A stretch of 64,000 nucleotides of DNA. Origin: CAWHNT01 sp963830775. GTDB taxonomy: Bacteria; Pseudomonadota; Alphaproteobacteria; Geminicoccales; Geminicoccaceae. The notes beneath the pieces were generated by a model that saw only the letters and a list, made by a program, of their open reading frames with translations, searched no databases and was not told where the DNA came from. Positions 8,465-16,889 of the stretch are shown one piece after another (position 1 is the stretch's first letter; each line of letters starts with the position of its first letter). The position numbers and the translations under genes are program-made. The DNA lies in assembly GCA_963830775.1 (NCBI GenBank), contig CAWHNT010000055.1:1-64000 (forward strand), given 5' to 3'.

Positions 8465-9203
8465 CTAGGGCGCCTGGGCGCGGGGCGTTGGCTGCTCGTC
8501 GGGGGCCGCGTTCTTCAAGAGGAGCAGGGCCTCGATGGCGCGGCTCTGATAGTCGCTGAGGATCGGGGTCGAAGAAGGCCGAGGCGAGCGCCGCTGCCGC
8601 TGCGGCGGCTCCAGGCGCCGCCTCCTCCGCGACGGGAGGGGCTTCGTCCGCCGCCACAGCGGCGTGCACCGCCGCATGCTCCTGCTGCAGCTCGCCGCGC
8701 AGGCGGCTCTCGACCCGCTGCATCGCCCGCAGGTCGGGATCGTCGGACGGGCGGGCAGGACGCGGGGAGGTGCTGGGGGTGCGGGGAGCGGGTGCCGGGG
8801 CAGGCGCTCGCCTGGCGGCGGCGATAACGCCGTCCGCCAAGGTGCGGGCCGGGTCCTTGCCCATGCGCTCCTGGAGGATGACGAAGGTGGCGACGCGTAC
8901 GTCACCCAGCGCCGTCGCCTCCATCAGCAGGTGGCGCGCGAGCTGGGTGAGGATGCGGCGCTGCTCGTCCTCGGGCATGGCGTGGAGGGTGTTGTAGCCG
9001 TCGATGAGCGCCTTGAACTCAGGCTCGGCGACGAGGGTCTCGACGTCGGCCGACGCCATGCCCTCCAGCCGTGCCACCTGCTTGGGCGTGAGGCCCATGG
9101 AGAGCTTCTGGCCCATGCGGCGGTCGCGGGCCGTGACCCGGGCGAAGGGGCGGTTCAAGCCCTTGCGGGTGGCGTAGTGGGCGGTGGCGAGCATGGGGCG
9201 CAT
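8465..9203 (-). CDS. Hypothetical protein, C-terminus frameshifted
   Basis: Not recognised. The first 110 residues are probably folded and helical (GLTPKQVARLEGMASADVE, YNTLHAMPEDEQRRILTQLA, MEATALGDVRVATFVILQERMG). A linker rich in Ala and Pro follows. Reading straight on gives an Arg/Pro-rich tail with poor third-position GC that overlaps proA. Switching by one base near 8560-8575 gives a tail with normal codon use (SDYQSRAIEALLLLKNAAPDE) ending at TAG 8465. The latter is surely the native end, so one base is missing or extra in the sequence. Several Met codons near 9203 are possible starts (9203, 9194, 9116). It is upstream of proA on the same strand. Confidence 0.6.
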
Positions 9204-9264
9204 GGGCGAGCTGTTTACAGGAATATGAACCTAACTTCAAGAAGCTCGTGCGGTAGACCGGCGA

Positions 9265-9672
9265 TCAGGTCGGGTCTCTTTCGTAAGTCCTGATCCCGGG
9301 CGGCAGCTGAACCCAGCCGTGTCGGCGGGAGTTGTAGACGGAGGCCCGAGGGGGTGGAAAGCTCGGGTCGGCGAAGGCGCCAACGGCGACGGCCACGGAC
9401 GATTGGCCCCGCCCCTCCTCGGTGTGGAACAGCGTCGTCCCGCAGACCGGGCAGAAGCGGAACCTGAAGCTGGCTCCCTGGTCGCCGACGCGGACGTACT
9501 CGGTGGCGGTGCCGACGACCGTGTAGGGTGCGGCGAAGCTGGCCACGGCCGCGAAGACGCTGCCCGTCCGCCGCTGGCAGGCCAGGCAGTGGCAGACGCC
9601 GACGCCGAGTGGCTCGCCCTGGACCTCGATGCGCAGCTGGCCGCAGGAGCAGGAGGCCGTTCGAGAGCGCAT
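9265..9672 (-). CDS. GFA / CENP-V family zinc protein
   Basis: 135-residue protein of the glutathione-dependent formaldehyde-activating (GFA) fold. Zinc ligands are visible in order: CSCGQL (residues 8-13), CHCLACQRRTGSVF (27-40) and FCPVCGTTLF (about 73-82). The family binds glutathione in its founding member, but most members have no proven reaction, so only the fold is assigned. The start ATG 9672 is used. It lies between meaB and the hypothetical 8465-9203 on the minus strand, with short gaps. Confidence 0.85.
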   Translation of the reverse strand: MRSRTASCSCGQLRIEVQGEPLGVGVCHCLACQRRTGSVFAAVASFAAPYTVVGTATEYVRVGDQGASFRFRFCPVCGTTLFHTEEGRGQSSVAVAVGAFADPSFPPPRASVYNSRRHGWVQLPPGIRTYERDPT

Positions 9673-9710
9673 TCAGCACCTCGTGGATGTTGTCTCTGAG
9701 TGGTTCCTGG

Positions 9711-10691
9711 CTAACGCTCGGCGAAAGCCCGCAGCAGCTCCGCTACGGCGACCGTGGGGGTCGTCCGGCCTTCGGCCACCGCGGGCTCGAGCTCCGGCAG
9801 GAGGGCGCGGACGCTGGGGTGGCTCCGGAACCTCGCGAGCAGCCGGTCCTCCAGCATCGACCACATCCAGCGCACCTGCTGGCCACGCCGTTTGGCGGCG
9901 AGCTCGCCTGCGGCCTCGAGCTGCGCGTGGTGGCGGCGGATCTCGGTCCAGAGCTCGTCCAGGCCCTCGCCGGTGAGGGCGCTCATGGTGAGCACGAGGG
10001 GCTGCCAGGCAAAGGAGGCCGGCTCCAGGATGTGGAGCGCGTTGCGGTAGTGGCGGGCAGCCTGCTCGGCCCGGAGCCGGTTCTCGCCCTCGGCCTTGTT
10101 GACGGCGATGAGATCGGCGAGCTCGATCAGGCCCTTCTTGATCCCCTGCAGCTCGTCGCCGGCACCGGGTAGGGCCAGGACCAGGAAGACGTCGACCATA
10201 TCGGCCACCATGGTCTCGGACTGGCCCACGCCAACGGTTTCGACCAGGACCACGTCGTAGCCGGCGGCCTCGCAGAGCAGGATTGTCTCGCGGGTCATCC
10301 GCGCCACGCCGCCCAGCGCACCGGAGGAGGGGGAGGGGCGGACGAAGGCGGCGGGGTCGACGGCCAGCCGCGGCATCCGGGTCTTGTCGCCCAGGATCGA
10401 GCCGCCGGTGCGGCTGCTGGAAGGGTCGACCGCGAGCACGGCCACCCGGTGGCCGGCCGAGGTGAGCATGGTGCCGAAGGCGTCGATGAAGGTGCTCTTG
10501 CCGACGCCGGGGACACCGGTGATGCCGATCCGGTGCGCGCCGCCGCTGGCAGGCAGGATCGCGTGCAGCACGGCCTGGGCCTGCTCCTGGTGCAGGGGCC
10601 GGGCACTCTCGACCAGCGTGATGGCGCGGGAGAGCAGCGTGCGGTCGCGGGCCAGCACGCCGGCCGAGATTTCTTCGGGGGTGAGCTGCAT
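9711..10691 (-). CDS. meaB: GTPase MeaB (methylmalonyl-CoA mutase chaperone)
   Basis: G3E-family GTPase that loads and protects adenosylcobalamin-dependent acyl-CoA mutases. Walker A is GITGVPGVGKST, followed by AVDPSSSRTGGSILGDKTRM (base-binding and switch regions specific to MeaB/ArgK), VETVGVGQSE (switch II) and AVNKAEG (NKxD-type). The C-terminal helices are complete. ATG 10691 (MQLTPEEI) is preferred; ATG 10703 and GTG 10727 in frame would add 4 or 12 residues. The likely client in this window is Ecm (30289-32268), 20 kb away. Divergent from the cell-wall hydrolase gene. Confidence 0.9.
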   Translation of the reverse strand: MQLTPEEISAGVLARDRTLLSRAITLVESARPLHQEQAQAVLHAILPASGGAHRIGITGVPGVGKSTFIDAFGTMLTSAGHRVAVLAVDPSSSRTGGSILGDKTRMPRLAVDPAAFVRPSPSSGALGGVARMTRETILLCEAAGYDVVLVETVGVGQSETMVADMVDVFLVLALPGAGDELQGIKKGLIELADLIAVNKAEGENRLRAEQAARHYRNALHILEPASFAWQPLVLTMSALTGEGLDELWTEIRRHHAQLEAAGELAAKRRGQQVRWMWSMLEDRLLARFRSHPSVRALLPELEPAVAEGRTTPTVAVAELLRAFAER

Positions 10692-10783
10692 GCGTGCTAC
10701 CATGCGGGGTCCGTTAGCGCAGTCCACGCCGGCTTGCCATGGGCGGACCGGCGGACGACCTCAGGGTGGGCTCGCAGGAAGGA

Positions 10784-11404
10784 ATGCGGTTGGCGGCGAC
10801 GAGAATCATGGCTGGGCTCGCTCTGCTGGTGCTCGCGGGCGGGACAGCGGTGGCCGCCGACACGGTCTCCGGCCGCGAGGTGCGCTGCCTTGCCATGGTC
10901 GCCTATGCGGAGGCCGCGGTCGACGGACTGCCGGGGATGACGGCGGTGATGCGGGTGGTCCGCAACCGGATGGCCGACCCGCGCTTTCCGGGCGATGCCT
11001 GCGCGGTGATCGCGCAGAGCGGGCAGTTCCAGCCCGTCACCCAGTCGGCGGTGCTGCGCCGGGTGGCGATGGACCCTGAGGGATACAGCATCCCGCAGGT
11101 GCTGGGCGTGCGCTCGCCGGCGGCGAGGCGGCTGCTGGCCACGGCCCATCGGCTGGCCCGGGCGCGGCTGGCCGCTCCGGATCCCACGGGCGGGGCGCTC
11201 TACTTCGTCAACCCGGCGCTCATGGACCCGGCCCGCTGCCCGTGGTTCGCGACGCTGAAGCGGACCGCACGGATCGGCTCGCACGTGTTCATGACCCATT
11301 ACCGCAAGGGCGAGCCGCTCCGGGAGCCGGCGCTGGACTGCGACTCGGTGGGTCCGGTGGCATCTCTGGAGGTGGGTCGCACGCAGGTACAGTCACCCTC
11401 GTAG
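10784..11404 (+). CDS. Secreted cell-wall hydrolase (SleB/Hydrolase_2 type)
   Basis: 206 residues. The first 25 form a signal peptide (MRLAATRIMAGLALLVLAGG then AVAAD). The mature part shows the SleB-like hydrolase pattern: EVRCLAMVAYAEA with the probable catalytic Glu, a PGMTAVMRVVRNRMADPRFPG segment, CAVIAQSGQFQPV, then an Ala/Arg-rich helix and GALYFVNPALMDPA. The family cleaves the glycan strand of peptidoglycan. Ribosome binding site AGGAAGGA abuts ATG 10784. It is the first of three + strand genes that continue with a large unknown protein and a type III secretion chaperone, so it might open the wall for a secretion apparatus (speculative). Confidence 0.75.
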   Translation: MRLAATRIMAGLALLVLAGGTAVAADTVSGREVRCLAMVAYAEAAVDGLPGMTAVMRVVRNRMADPRFPGDACAVIAQSGQFQPVTQSAVLRRVAMDPEGYSIPQVLGVRSPAARRLLATAHRLARARLAAPDPTGGALYFVNPALMDPARCPWFATLKRTARIGSHVFMTHYRKGEPLREPALDCDSVGPVASLEVGRTQVQSPS

Positions 11405-11468
11405 GAGCTGGCAGCGCCACTGCCGACATGCGAGGATTGCCCGCAGGCAAGCTCGACGGAGCTGGGGC

Positions 11469-12742
11469 ATGGCGCTCTCGCGCTCGGATGTGAACCAACG
11501 GGTCACGGCCAACCTGCAGGCGAGGCTGGGCGGCCAGACGGAGGTGCGCGAGGGCAGGGTCAGGCAAGGTTCGGGCGGGGTGCCGCTCGCGAGCCGGCTC
11601 GGCACGCCTGGCCAGGAGGGGGTGGGCGGCTCGGGCCGAGTGGAGGTAGTCGAGCGTCCGTCGCAGCTGATGACCGCGGCCGAGCTCAAGGCGCAGGCTG
11701 GGAAGCCTACCTGGCTCAACAGCCTGCCGTTCCGGGAGCCCAGCCTCTACAAGCAGATCCTCACCTGGCTCCAGGGCTATGAGCGGGCGGGCGGAACGGC
11801 CGGCCAGAAGCTGGCGCGGCTCGACGAGCTGGAGCAGCGGGTTGCCGACTGGAAGGCCGGCAATGCCGGGCGCGGGCACCGGAAGGACGCGGCCAAGCTG
11901 CGGGAGCTGACAGCACTCGAGGGCCAGATCGCCCAGGAGCGCCAGGCGCTGCAGGGCGAACGGCAGGTCGAACTCCGCGACACGCGGCAGGCCAGGGGCG
12001 AAGAGGTGCTGCGGGAGGTGTCCGACGCGGTCCCGCGCGGCCTCGACCTTGTATGCCGGACAGCGATGGGGCGTTCGTCGGCGACCTTCAGGGCAGCTAT
12101 CCGCAGGAAACGCTGGAGCGCACGCTGGAGCATTTCGACAAGCTGCTCGCCAAGGCCGTCCCGACGGCACCCTCGCCGCGCCCGGACGGCTCCGGGGACC
12201 GGCCCGTTGTCGCCAACCAGTTCGAGGCCGACTTCGAGCGCCAGGACAACTGGATCCGGACCCCGCAGGGCAAGGTGCTGCTGCGGGACAGCGAGAAGGG
12301 CAGCGCCCGCGACGCGCTGCACGGCTTCACGGGGAGCGCCAACCAGACGCTGCACCTCTCCAAGTTCCTGAGCCAGAGCGCCTTCAACGCGCTGCACAAC
12401 GGCGTCAGCACGCTGCTCGGCAACGAAATGGGCGAGCCGATCAATGTCGGCTTCGCGCGGCGCTCGAGCGAGGACGGGCGCAAGCCGGCCCAGGTGACGG
12501 TGAGCAGGGATCCCCAGGGCGACTACATCGTCGATTACGCCTACCAGGGTTCGCTCAAGGCCTTCACCGGGGCCGGGATGTTCCTCAATGCCGACCCCAA
12601 GAGCAGCCCGGTCGAGCTCGGCCTGCGGATCAAGGTGCGGGCGGAGGATCTGGAGCGGGGCGACCTGCGCTACGAGGTGCTGACCCCGCCGAGCTTCAAC
12701 ATCCATTTCGAGCTCGACGAGACCAGGTCGACGACCGGCTGA
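11469..12742 (+). CDS. Candidate type III effector, novel family (frameshifted)
   Basis: Not recognised as any known family. The first frame (from ATG 11469) begins MALSRSDVNQRVTANL, is Gly/Gln/Ser-rich for 60 residues, then helical with coiled-coil character (KLARLDELEQRVADWKAG, LRELTALEGQIAQERQALQG). Near 12050 good codon use switches to the frame of 12053-12742 (SDGAFVGDLQGSYPQETLE to FNIHFELDETRSTTG), so a one-base indel is likely and the protein is about 424 residues. The C-terminal third looks like a folded beta-rich domain (QVTVSRDPQGDYIVDYAYQG, VELGLRIKVRAEDLERGDL). No signal peptide. It lies 19 bp upstream of a CesT-type chaperone; effector genes are usually found beside their chaperone. 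Function inferred from that context only. Confidence 0.6.
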
Positions 12743-12761
12743 CCAGTGCTGGAGGGATGGC

Positions 12762-13223
12762 ATGGAGGTGGGCGCACTGCTTGCGGGCTATGGCCGAAGT
12801 CTGGGCCTTCCGGACCTGGCGCCTGACGGCCAAGGTGTGTGCCGGCTCTTGTTCGACGGCGACCTCACGGTCGACCTCGAGCCCATGGCCGGGAGCGACT
12901 GGCTGCACGTCTACAGCGACCTTGCGGGCCTGCCGTCGCCCGACCACGCCCTCGTCTATCGCGAGCTGATGGAGGCGCATCTCTTCGGCCGCGCCACCGG
13001 CCCCGCCTATTTCGGCTGCGACAGTGGGGTCGGGCGAATGTTCCTGGTGATGACGCTGGAGACGGCCGGGCTAGACCCGGCCCGCTTCTCGGGCCTGATG
13101 GACCAATTCGTGGAGCAGGCCCGGTTCTGGCGTGCCAAGCTCGACCGGATCGACCAGCCGGGCGAGGTGCCGGATGACGTCGATGAGCCCGCTCCCGCCG
13201 GGGCCATGATGATCCGCGGCTGA
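12762..13223 (+). CDS. CesT/SycE-type type III secretion chaperone
   Basis: 153 residues, small and acidic, the size of class I chaperones. The pattern of the Tir-chaperone (CesT) family is visible through most of the length: helix LLAGYGRSLGLPDLAPDGQG, strand VCRLLFDGDLTVDLEP, strand WLHVYSDLAGLP, helix YRELMEAHLFGRATGP, strands AYFGCDSGVGRMFLVMTLE and C-terminal helix FSGLMDQFVEQARFWRAKLD. These dimers hold the N-terminal chaperone-binding domain of one cognate effector for delivery to the type III ATPase. A GGAGGG site (12751-12756) lies 5 nt before ATG 12762. No apparatus gene is in the window. Confidence 0.75.
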   Translation: MEVGALLAGYGRSLGLPDLAPDGQGVCRLLFDGDLTVDLEPMAGSDWLHVYSDLAGLPSPDHALVYRELMEAHLFGRATGPAYFGCDSGVGRMFLVMTLETAGLDPARFSGLMDQFVEQARFWRAKLDRIDQPGEVPDDVDEPAPAGAMMIRG

Positions 13224-13232
13224 CGCGCGGCC

Positions 13233-14057
13233 TCAGTCCTCGTAGCTGTGGCCGGCCTTCAGCCCCTCGCGGACCCGGTGCGCGATGCGCGCGAACTCCG
13301 CACTCTCGCGCAGGTCGAGCTCGCGGTCGGGCGGCAGGGTGCTGTCGATGACCTCCAGGATGCGGCCGGGACGGGGCGACATGACCACGATCCGGGTGCT
13401 GAGATAGACGGCCTCGGCGATCGAGTGGGTGACGAAGACGACGGTCTTGCCGGTGCGTCGCCAGAGCCGGTGGAGCTGGTCGTTGAGATGGTCGCGGGTG
13501 ATCTCGTCGAGGGCGCCGAAGGGCTCGTCCATGAGCAGGAGGGCGGGGTCGAAGGAGAGCGCGCGGGCGATCGACACCCGCTGCTGCATGCCGCCGGAGA
13601 GCTGCCAGGGATATTTGCGCTCGAAGCCGGTGAGGCCCACGACCTCGAGCCAGGACCTGGCGCGCTCACGGCGCTCGGCGGCGGGCAGGCCCATGATCTG
13701 GAGCGGCAGCATCACGTTCCGCTCGACGGTGCGCCAGGGATAGAGGGCGGGGGCCTGGAACACGTAGCCGTAGGCGCGAGCAAGGCGGGCCGCCTCGGGT
13801 GTCGTGCCATTGACCCGCAGCTCGCCCGAGGTCGGGCGCTCGAGGTCGGCGATGGCGCGCAGCAGGGTGGTCTTGCCGCAGCCGGAGGGACCGATCAGGG
13901 CCACGAACTCGCCGGGTGCGATGGCGATGTCCACGTCCACGAGCGCCTGCACCGGGCCGTCGCTTGTGACGAAGGTGAGGCCCAGGCGGCGAGCCTCGAC
14001 CGCCGGCGCTCGCGCGTCGGCTGCGCTCCTCGTGCCGGGCTCAGCAGCCACGTTCAT
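13233..14057 (-). CDS. ABC transporter ATP-binding protein (SsuB/TauB type)
   Basis: 274-residue importer ATPase. Walker A GPSGCGKTT, Q-loop YVFQAPALYPWRT, signature LSGGMQQRVSIARALSFDP, Walker B LLLMDEPFGALDE and the H-loop FVTHSIAEAVYL are all present. The sequence type is that of sulfonate/taurine/nitrate importers, many of which also serve pyrimidine and hydantoin uptake. It follows the M20 hydrolase and its small coupled partner on the same strand, so a role in uptake of a pyrimidine-type substrate is plausible. The matching permease and binding protein genes are not in the window. Confidence 0.88.
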   Translation of the reverse strand: MNVAAEPGTRSAADARAPAVEARRLGLTFVTSDGPVQALVDVDIAIAPGEFVALIGPSGCGKTTLLRAIADLERPTSGELRVNGTTPEAARLARAYGYVFQAPALYPWRTVERNVMLPLQIMGLPAAERRERARSWLEVVGLTGFERKYPWQLSGGMQQRVSIARALSFDPALLLMDEPFGALDEITRDHLNDQLHRLWRRTGKTVVFVTHSIAEAVYLSTRIVVMSPRPGRILEVIDSTLPPDRELDLRESAEFARIAHRVREGLKAGHSYED

Positions 14058-14453
14058 TCAGTGCGGACAGGGCTCGGCAGCCAGCGCATCGGCGTTTCCT
14101 TGCGCGAAGGCCCGGATGCGCTCGGCGAACGCGGCATCGCTGGCCCCGCGGAGGATACCCGGCCCGTTTCCGTGCTCATGCTCCCGCGCCCGCCGTTCGA
14201 GCTGCTCCGCCGTGAAGGTCCCCGGGCTCACGGCCGCTTCGCCCTGCACCCAGAGGTCGATCATCACCCCCCGGGCATAACCCAGCCGGTCCCCGCTCGC
14301 GAGTGGCCGCCGCACCACCAGGTTGCCGGAGAAGGTCATGTCGAAGCCGGTGAAGCCGGGGTGCATGGAGACGAGCTGGCCGTTGATGGTCGCCTGCGCG
14401 TGGCAGGGCTCACCGGCTTCGATCTTGGCCCGGACGCGGTCGTGGATGGTCAC
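14058..14453 (-). CDS. Uncharacterised 131-residue protein coupled to M20 hydrolase
   Basis: Not recognised. The GTG at 14453 overlaps the stop of the M20 hydrolase as GTGA, and the frame ends 1 bp before the ABC ATPase start at 14057, so the three genes are tightly coupled. Sequence features: TIHDRVRAKIEAGEPCHAQ, then a beta-like region INGQLVSMHPGFTGFDMTFS, then RGVMIDLWVQGEAAVSPGTF and an Ala-rich helical end. No signal peptide and no membrane segment. The position argues for a part in the same catabolic or transport step as its neighbours. Confidence 0.7.
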   Translation of the reverse strand: MTIHDRVRAKIEAGEPCHAQATINGQLVSMHPGFTGFDMTFSGNLVVRRPLASGDRLGYARGVMIDLWVQGEAAVSPGTFTAEQLERRAREHEHGNGPGILRGASDAAFAERIRAFAQGNADALAAEPCPH

Positions 14454-15697
14454 CCGGCCTGCGCCATCTGCAGCACCGCCCGGAGCAGCACGTTGGCCCC
14501 CGCCTCCAGGTGGGCCGGCTCGGCCCATTCCGCCTCGTTGTGGCTGAGGCCGTCCTTGCAGGGGATGAAGATCATCGAGGTGGGGACGTGGCGGGCGGTG
14601 TAGAAGCTGTCGTGGCCGGGGCCGGAGATCATCTCGCGCCAGCCGTAGCCGCCCTCCTGGGCCGCCTGGCGGACGGCGGCGATGCAGCCTTCGTCGAAGG
14701 CCACCGGGGGGAAGTGCCAGAGCTGGTCGACCTTGTGGGGAAGGGCGTCGCGGTTGCAGGCCTCCTCGACCTCGAGGCGCAGGCGGCGGTCGATCTCCTC
14801 GATCACGGCCTCCTCGGGGTGGCGGATGTCGACCGGGAACCAGACCTCGCCCGGGATCACGTTGCGGGACGGCTTGGCGACGCGGATGTCGCCGACCGTG
14901 ACCACGGCGTGGGGGGCGTGCTCGCGGGCGATCTGGTCGAGGGCCGCGATCACGCGCGAGGCCGCCACCAGCGCGTCCTTGCGCCGGGGCATGGGTGTGG
15001 AGCCGGCATGGCTCTCCTGGCCGGTGATGGTGACGTCGAGCCAGCGGATGCCCTGGCCGCCCTTGACGACGCCGATCTCCTTGCCCTCGGCCTCCAGGAC
15101 CGGGCCCTGCTCGATATGCAGCTCGAAGTGGCACTTCCACTTCTGCGGCTCGCAGGGGAGGGCGCCCTTGTAGCCGATCCGCTCCAGCTCGTCGCCGAAG
15201 CGCTTCCCCTCGCGGTCGGTGCGGTCATAGGCGTAGTCACGCTCGAACGCCTTGGCCCAGACGCCCGAGGACAGCATGGCGGGCGAGAAGCGGGTGCCCT
15301 CCTCGTTGGTCCAGTTCACCACCATGACCGGGTGGTCGGTCTCGTAGCCGGCATCGTTCAGCGTCCGCAGCACCTCGAGGCCGGCCAGCACGCCCGCGAC
15401 GCCGTCGAACTTCCCGCCCGTGGGCTGGGTGTCGAGATGGCTGCCGATGACGACCGGCGGCAGGTCGGGACGCCTGCCCGGCCGCAGCGCCATCATGTTG
15501 CCCATCTCGTCGACACTGACCGTGCAGCCCACGGCCTCGACCCAGCGCCTGAACAGGTCGCGGCCCTCCCGGTCGAGGTCGGTCAGGGTCTGCCGGTTGC
15601 AGCCGCCCTTGGGCGTGGCGCCGATCTTGGCCATCTCCATGAGCGAGTCCCAGAAGCGCTGGCCGTCGACCTTCAGGTTGCTGGGATTGGCGGGCAT
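14450..15697 (-). CDS. M20-family N-carbamoyl amino acid hydrolase (beta-ureidopropionase type)
   Basis: 415-residue zinc amidohydrolase of the hydantoinase/carbamoylase branch. Metal ligands are visible in GSHLDTQPTGGKFDG (His, Asp), NEEGTRFSPAML (Glu pair), ELHIEQGPVLE (His) and SGPGHDSFYTA plus DGLSHNEAEW near the C-terminus. Family members remove the carbamoyl group from N-carbamoyl-amino acids, allantoate or N-carbamoyl-beta-alanine. With preTA and a RutR-type regulator 5 kb away, N-carbamoyl-beta-alanine (last step of reductive pyrimidine breakdown) is the likely substrate. ATG 15697 is chosen for its GGAGAAG site; the frame is open further upstream. Confidence 0.85.
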   Translation of the reverse strand: MPANPSNLKVDGQRFWDSLMEMAKIGATPKGGCNRQTLTDLDREGRDLFRRWVEAVGCTVSVDEMGNMMALRPGRRPDLPPVVIGSHLDTQPTGGKFDGVAGVLAGLEVLRTLNDAGYETDHPVMVVNWTNEEGTRFSPAMLSSGVWAKAFERDYAYDRTDREGKRFGDELERIGYKGALPCEPQKWKCHFELHIEQGPVLEAEGKEIGVVKGGQGIRWLDVTITGQESHAGSTPMPRRKDALVAASRVIAALDQIAREHAPHAVVTVGDIRVAKPSRNVIPGEVWFPVDIRHPEEAVIEEIDRRLRLEVEEACNRDALPHKVDQLWHFPPVAFDEGCIAAVRQAAQEGGYGWREMISGPGHDSFYTARHVPTSMIFIPCKDGLSHNEAEWAEPAHLEAGANVLLRAVLQMAQAG

Positions 15698-15731
15698 GGC
15701 GGCTTCTCCGGCGGTGCGTGCTGGGCGGACC

Positions 15732-16088
15732 CTAGCCTGCCGCGGGCTGCACGTCATCGCGCTGGCGCCGCCCGGTCCACAAGGCGAGTGCCGTCGAGAC
15801 GGCGGAGATCAGGTAGCCAAACGCCTCGCGCGCCTCCTCGACATGGATCCAGTCGCGCCCTATGGTCGGCGCCAGCCAGGCGAAGCCGACGAGGAAGAGG
15901 ACGGCGCTGACCGTGGCGCCGAGGCGCACGAGGAAGCCGCCCAGGAGGGCGGGTCGCCAGGCGGCGAGCAGGGACCAGACGGCGGCCAGGCCGTAGATCG
16001 GGCCCCAGACCAGGGGGTCGGGGTCATTGTACTGCAGGGCCGCGAAGAAGAGGAGGATGGCCGCGAGAGCGGCGTTCAGCCAGCGCAT
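15732..16088 (-). CDS. Transmembrane 220 (TMEM220) family protein
   Basis: 118-residue membrane protein with three or four hydrophobic segments (LNAALAAILLFFAAL, WGPIYGLAAVWSLLAAW, LVRLGATVSAVLFLVGFAWL, GYLISAVSTALALW). The QYNDPDPLVW motif after the first segment and the short WIHVEEAREAFGYL stretch near the end mark the TMEM220 family, whose function is unknown. ATG 16088 follows a GGGAGA site; an upstream start (16121) is less likely. It borders the accessory DNA that starts with the VapBC module. Confidence 0.75.
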   Translation of the reverse strand: MRWLNAALAAILLFFAALQYNDPDPLVWGPIYGLAAVWSLLAAWRPALLGGFLVRLGATVSAVLFLVGFAWLAPTIGRDWIHVEEAREAFGYLISAVSTALALWTGRRQRDDVQPAAG

Positions 16089-16169
16089 GGTGGGGTCTCC
16101 CGTCGGCAGCCTGCGTGACATGCCACTTAACCTTCGAGAGAGGTCGACCGAAGCCCAGGCTTATCGTCG

Positions 16170-16592
16170 CTATGCGCTCCGAGGATCAACGATCGGGCAG
16201 AGAGAAGCAAAGTCCTTCGTGTTCGAGGTGGCGACGATCAGCCCGTGACGCAGGGCTATGGCCGCGATCTTGGCGTCGTCCGCCGCCGGTCGCAGGCCTC
16301 GTGCCTCACCCTCAGCCATCAGGCGGCCCCAGATCTCGGCGGCGGTGAGATCATAGCTCAGGATCCGCCCGTCGAAGCGTGGCAGCAGCATGGTGCGAGT
16401 GTCGCTGAGCGCCTGGGCAAGCCGCTCGCTCGATGCGGCCGCAGAGCGATAGACCCCACGCATGATCTCGCCGACCGAGACCGTGCTCAGGAACAGGCTG
16501 CCGGGCCCCTGGCGCTCCGCCCAGAGGACGGTCGGCCGGAAGGCCCGGCAGAGATCAATGATCACCGTCGTGTCGAGAAGAACGCCAGACAT
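16170..16592 (-). CDS. VapC-type PIN-domain toxin
   Basis: 140-residue PIN-domain ribonuclease. The catalytic acids are in place: Asp in LLDTTVIIDLC (residue 7), Glu in STVSVGEIMRG, Asp in PAADDAKIAAIALRHG and Asp in TSNTKDFA. VapC toxins cut tRNA or other RNA and are blocked by their antitoxin. The ATG at 16592 lies within the antitoxin gene (38-bp overlap), the usual coupled arrangement. It sits between the TMEM220 gene and the decayed DUF4062 gene. Confidence 0.9.
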   Translation of the reverse strand: MSGVLLDTTVIIDLCRAFRPTVLWAERQGPGSLFLSTVSVGEIMRGVYRSAAASSERLAQALSDTRTMLLPRFDGRILSYDLTAAEIWGRLMAEGEARGLRPAADDAKIAAIALRHGLIVATSNTKDFASLCPIVDPRSA

Positions 16593-16857
16593 GCCGCACC
16601 GTCGTGCCGTTCTCAGGATCGTAGTCAAACTCGCGGCCCAGATAGTCCCGGTCGCGCAGCTCCTCCGGATCGAGCTCGCCGAGCCAGGAAAGCTCCTGCA
16701 GGCCGGCAAGCCACTCCTGGGTCGTCATCGGCGGCTTGACCGCCTCCTCCAGAATCACCCGATGCTCTGCTTCCACCGAACGCCCGTGCGCCTTCGCGCG
16801 CTCCTTCAGGCGGCGGACAGTCTCGTCGGCGACGTCACGTACCAAGAGCTGCGCCAT
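16555..16857 (-). CDS. VapB/FitA-type antitoxin
   Basis: 100 residues. The N-terminus MAQLLVRDVADETVRRLKER is the ribbon-helix-helix DNA-binding domain of FitA/Arc type. The middle EAEHRVILEEAVKP is characteristic of this antitoxin group, and the C-terminal acidic part (LDPEELRDRDYLGREFDYDP) would wrap the VapC active site. Start at ATG 16857. It is expected to repress its own promoter with VapC; the region just upstream holds a short inverted repeat. Confidence 0.88.
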   Translation of the reverse strand: MAQLLVRDVADETVRRLKERAKAHGRSVEAEHRVILEEAVKPPMTTQEWLAGLQELSWLGELDPEELRDRDYLGREFDYDPENGTTVRHVWRSSRHDGDH

Positions 16858-16875
16858 GGCTCGTGCTCCATTGCT

Positions 16876-16889
16876 GCTAGCATGATAGC
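16876..16889. promoter_or_regulatory. Possible VapB operator
   Basis: GCTA and TAGC half-sites separated by 6 nt (GCTAGCATGATAGC) lie 18 bp upstream of the vapB start. Ribbon-helix-helix antitoxins bind such short repeats over their own promoter. The half-sites are only 4 bp, so this may be chance. Confidence 0.3.
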
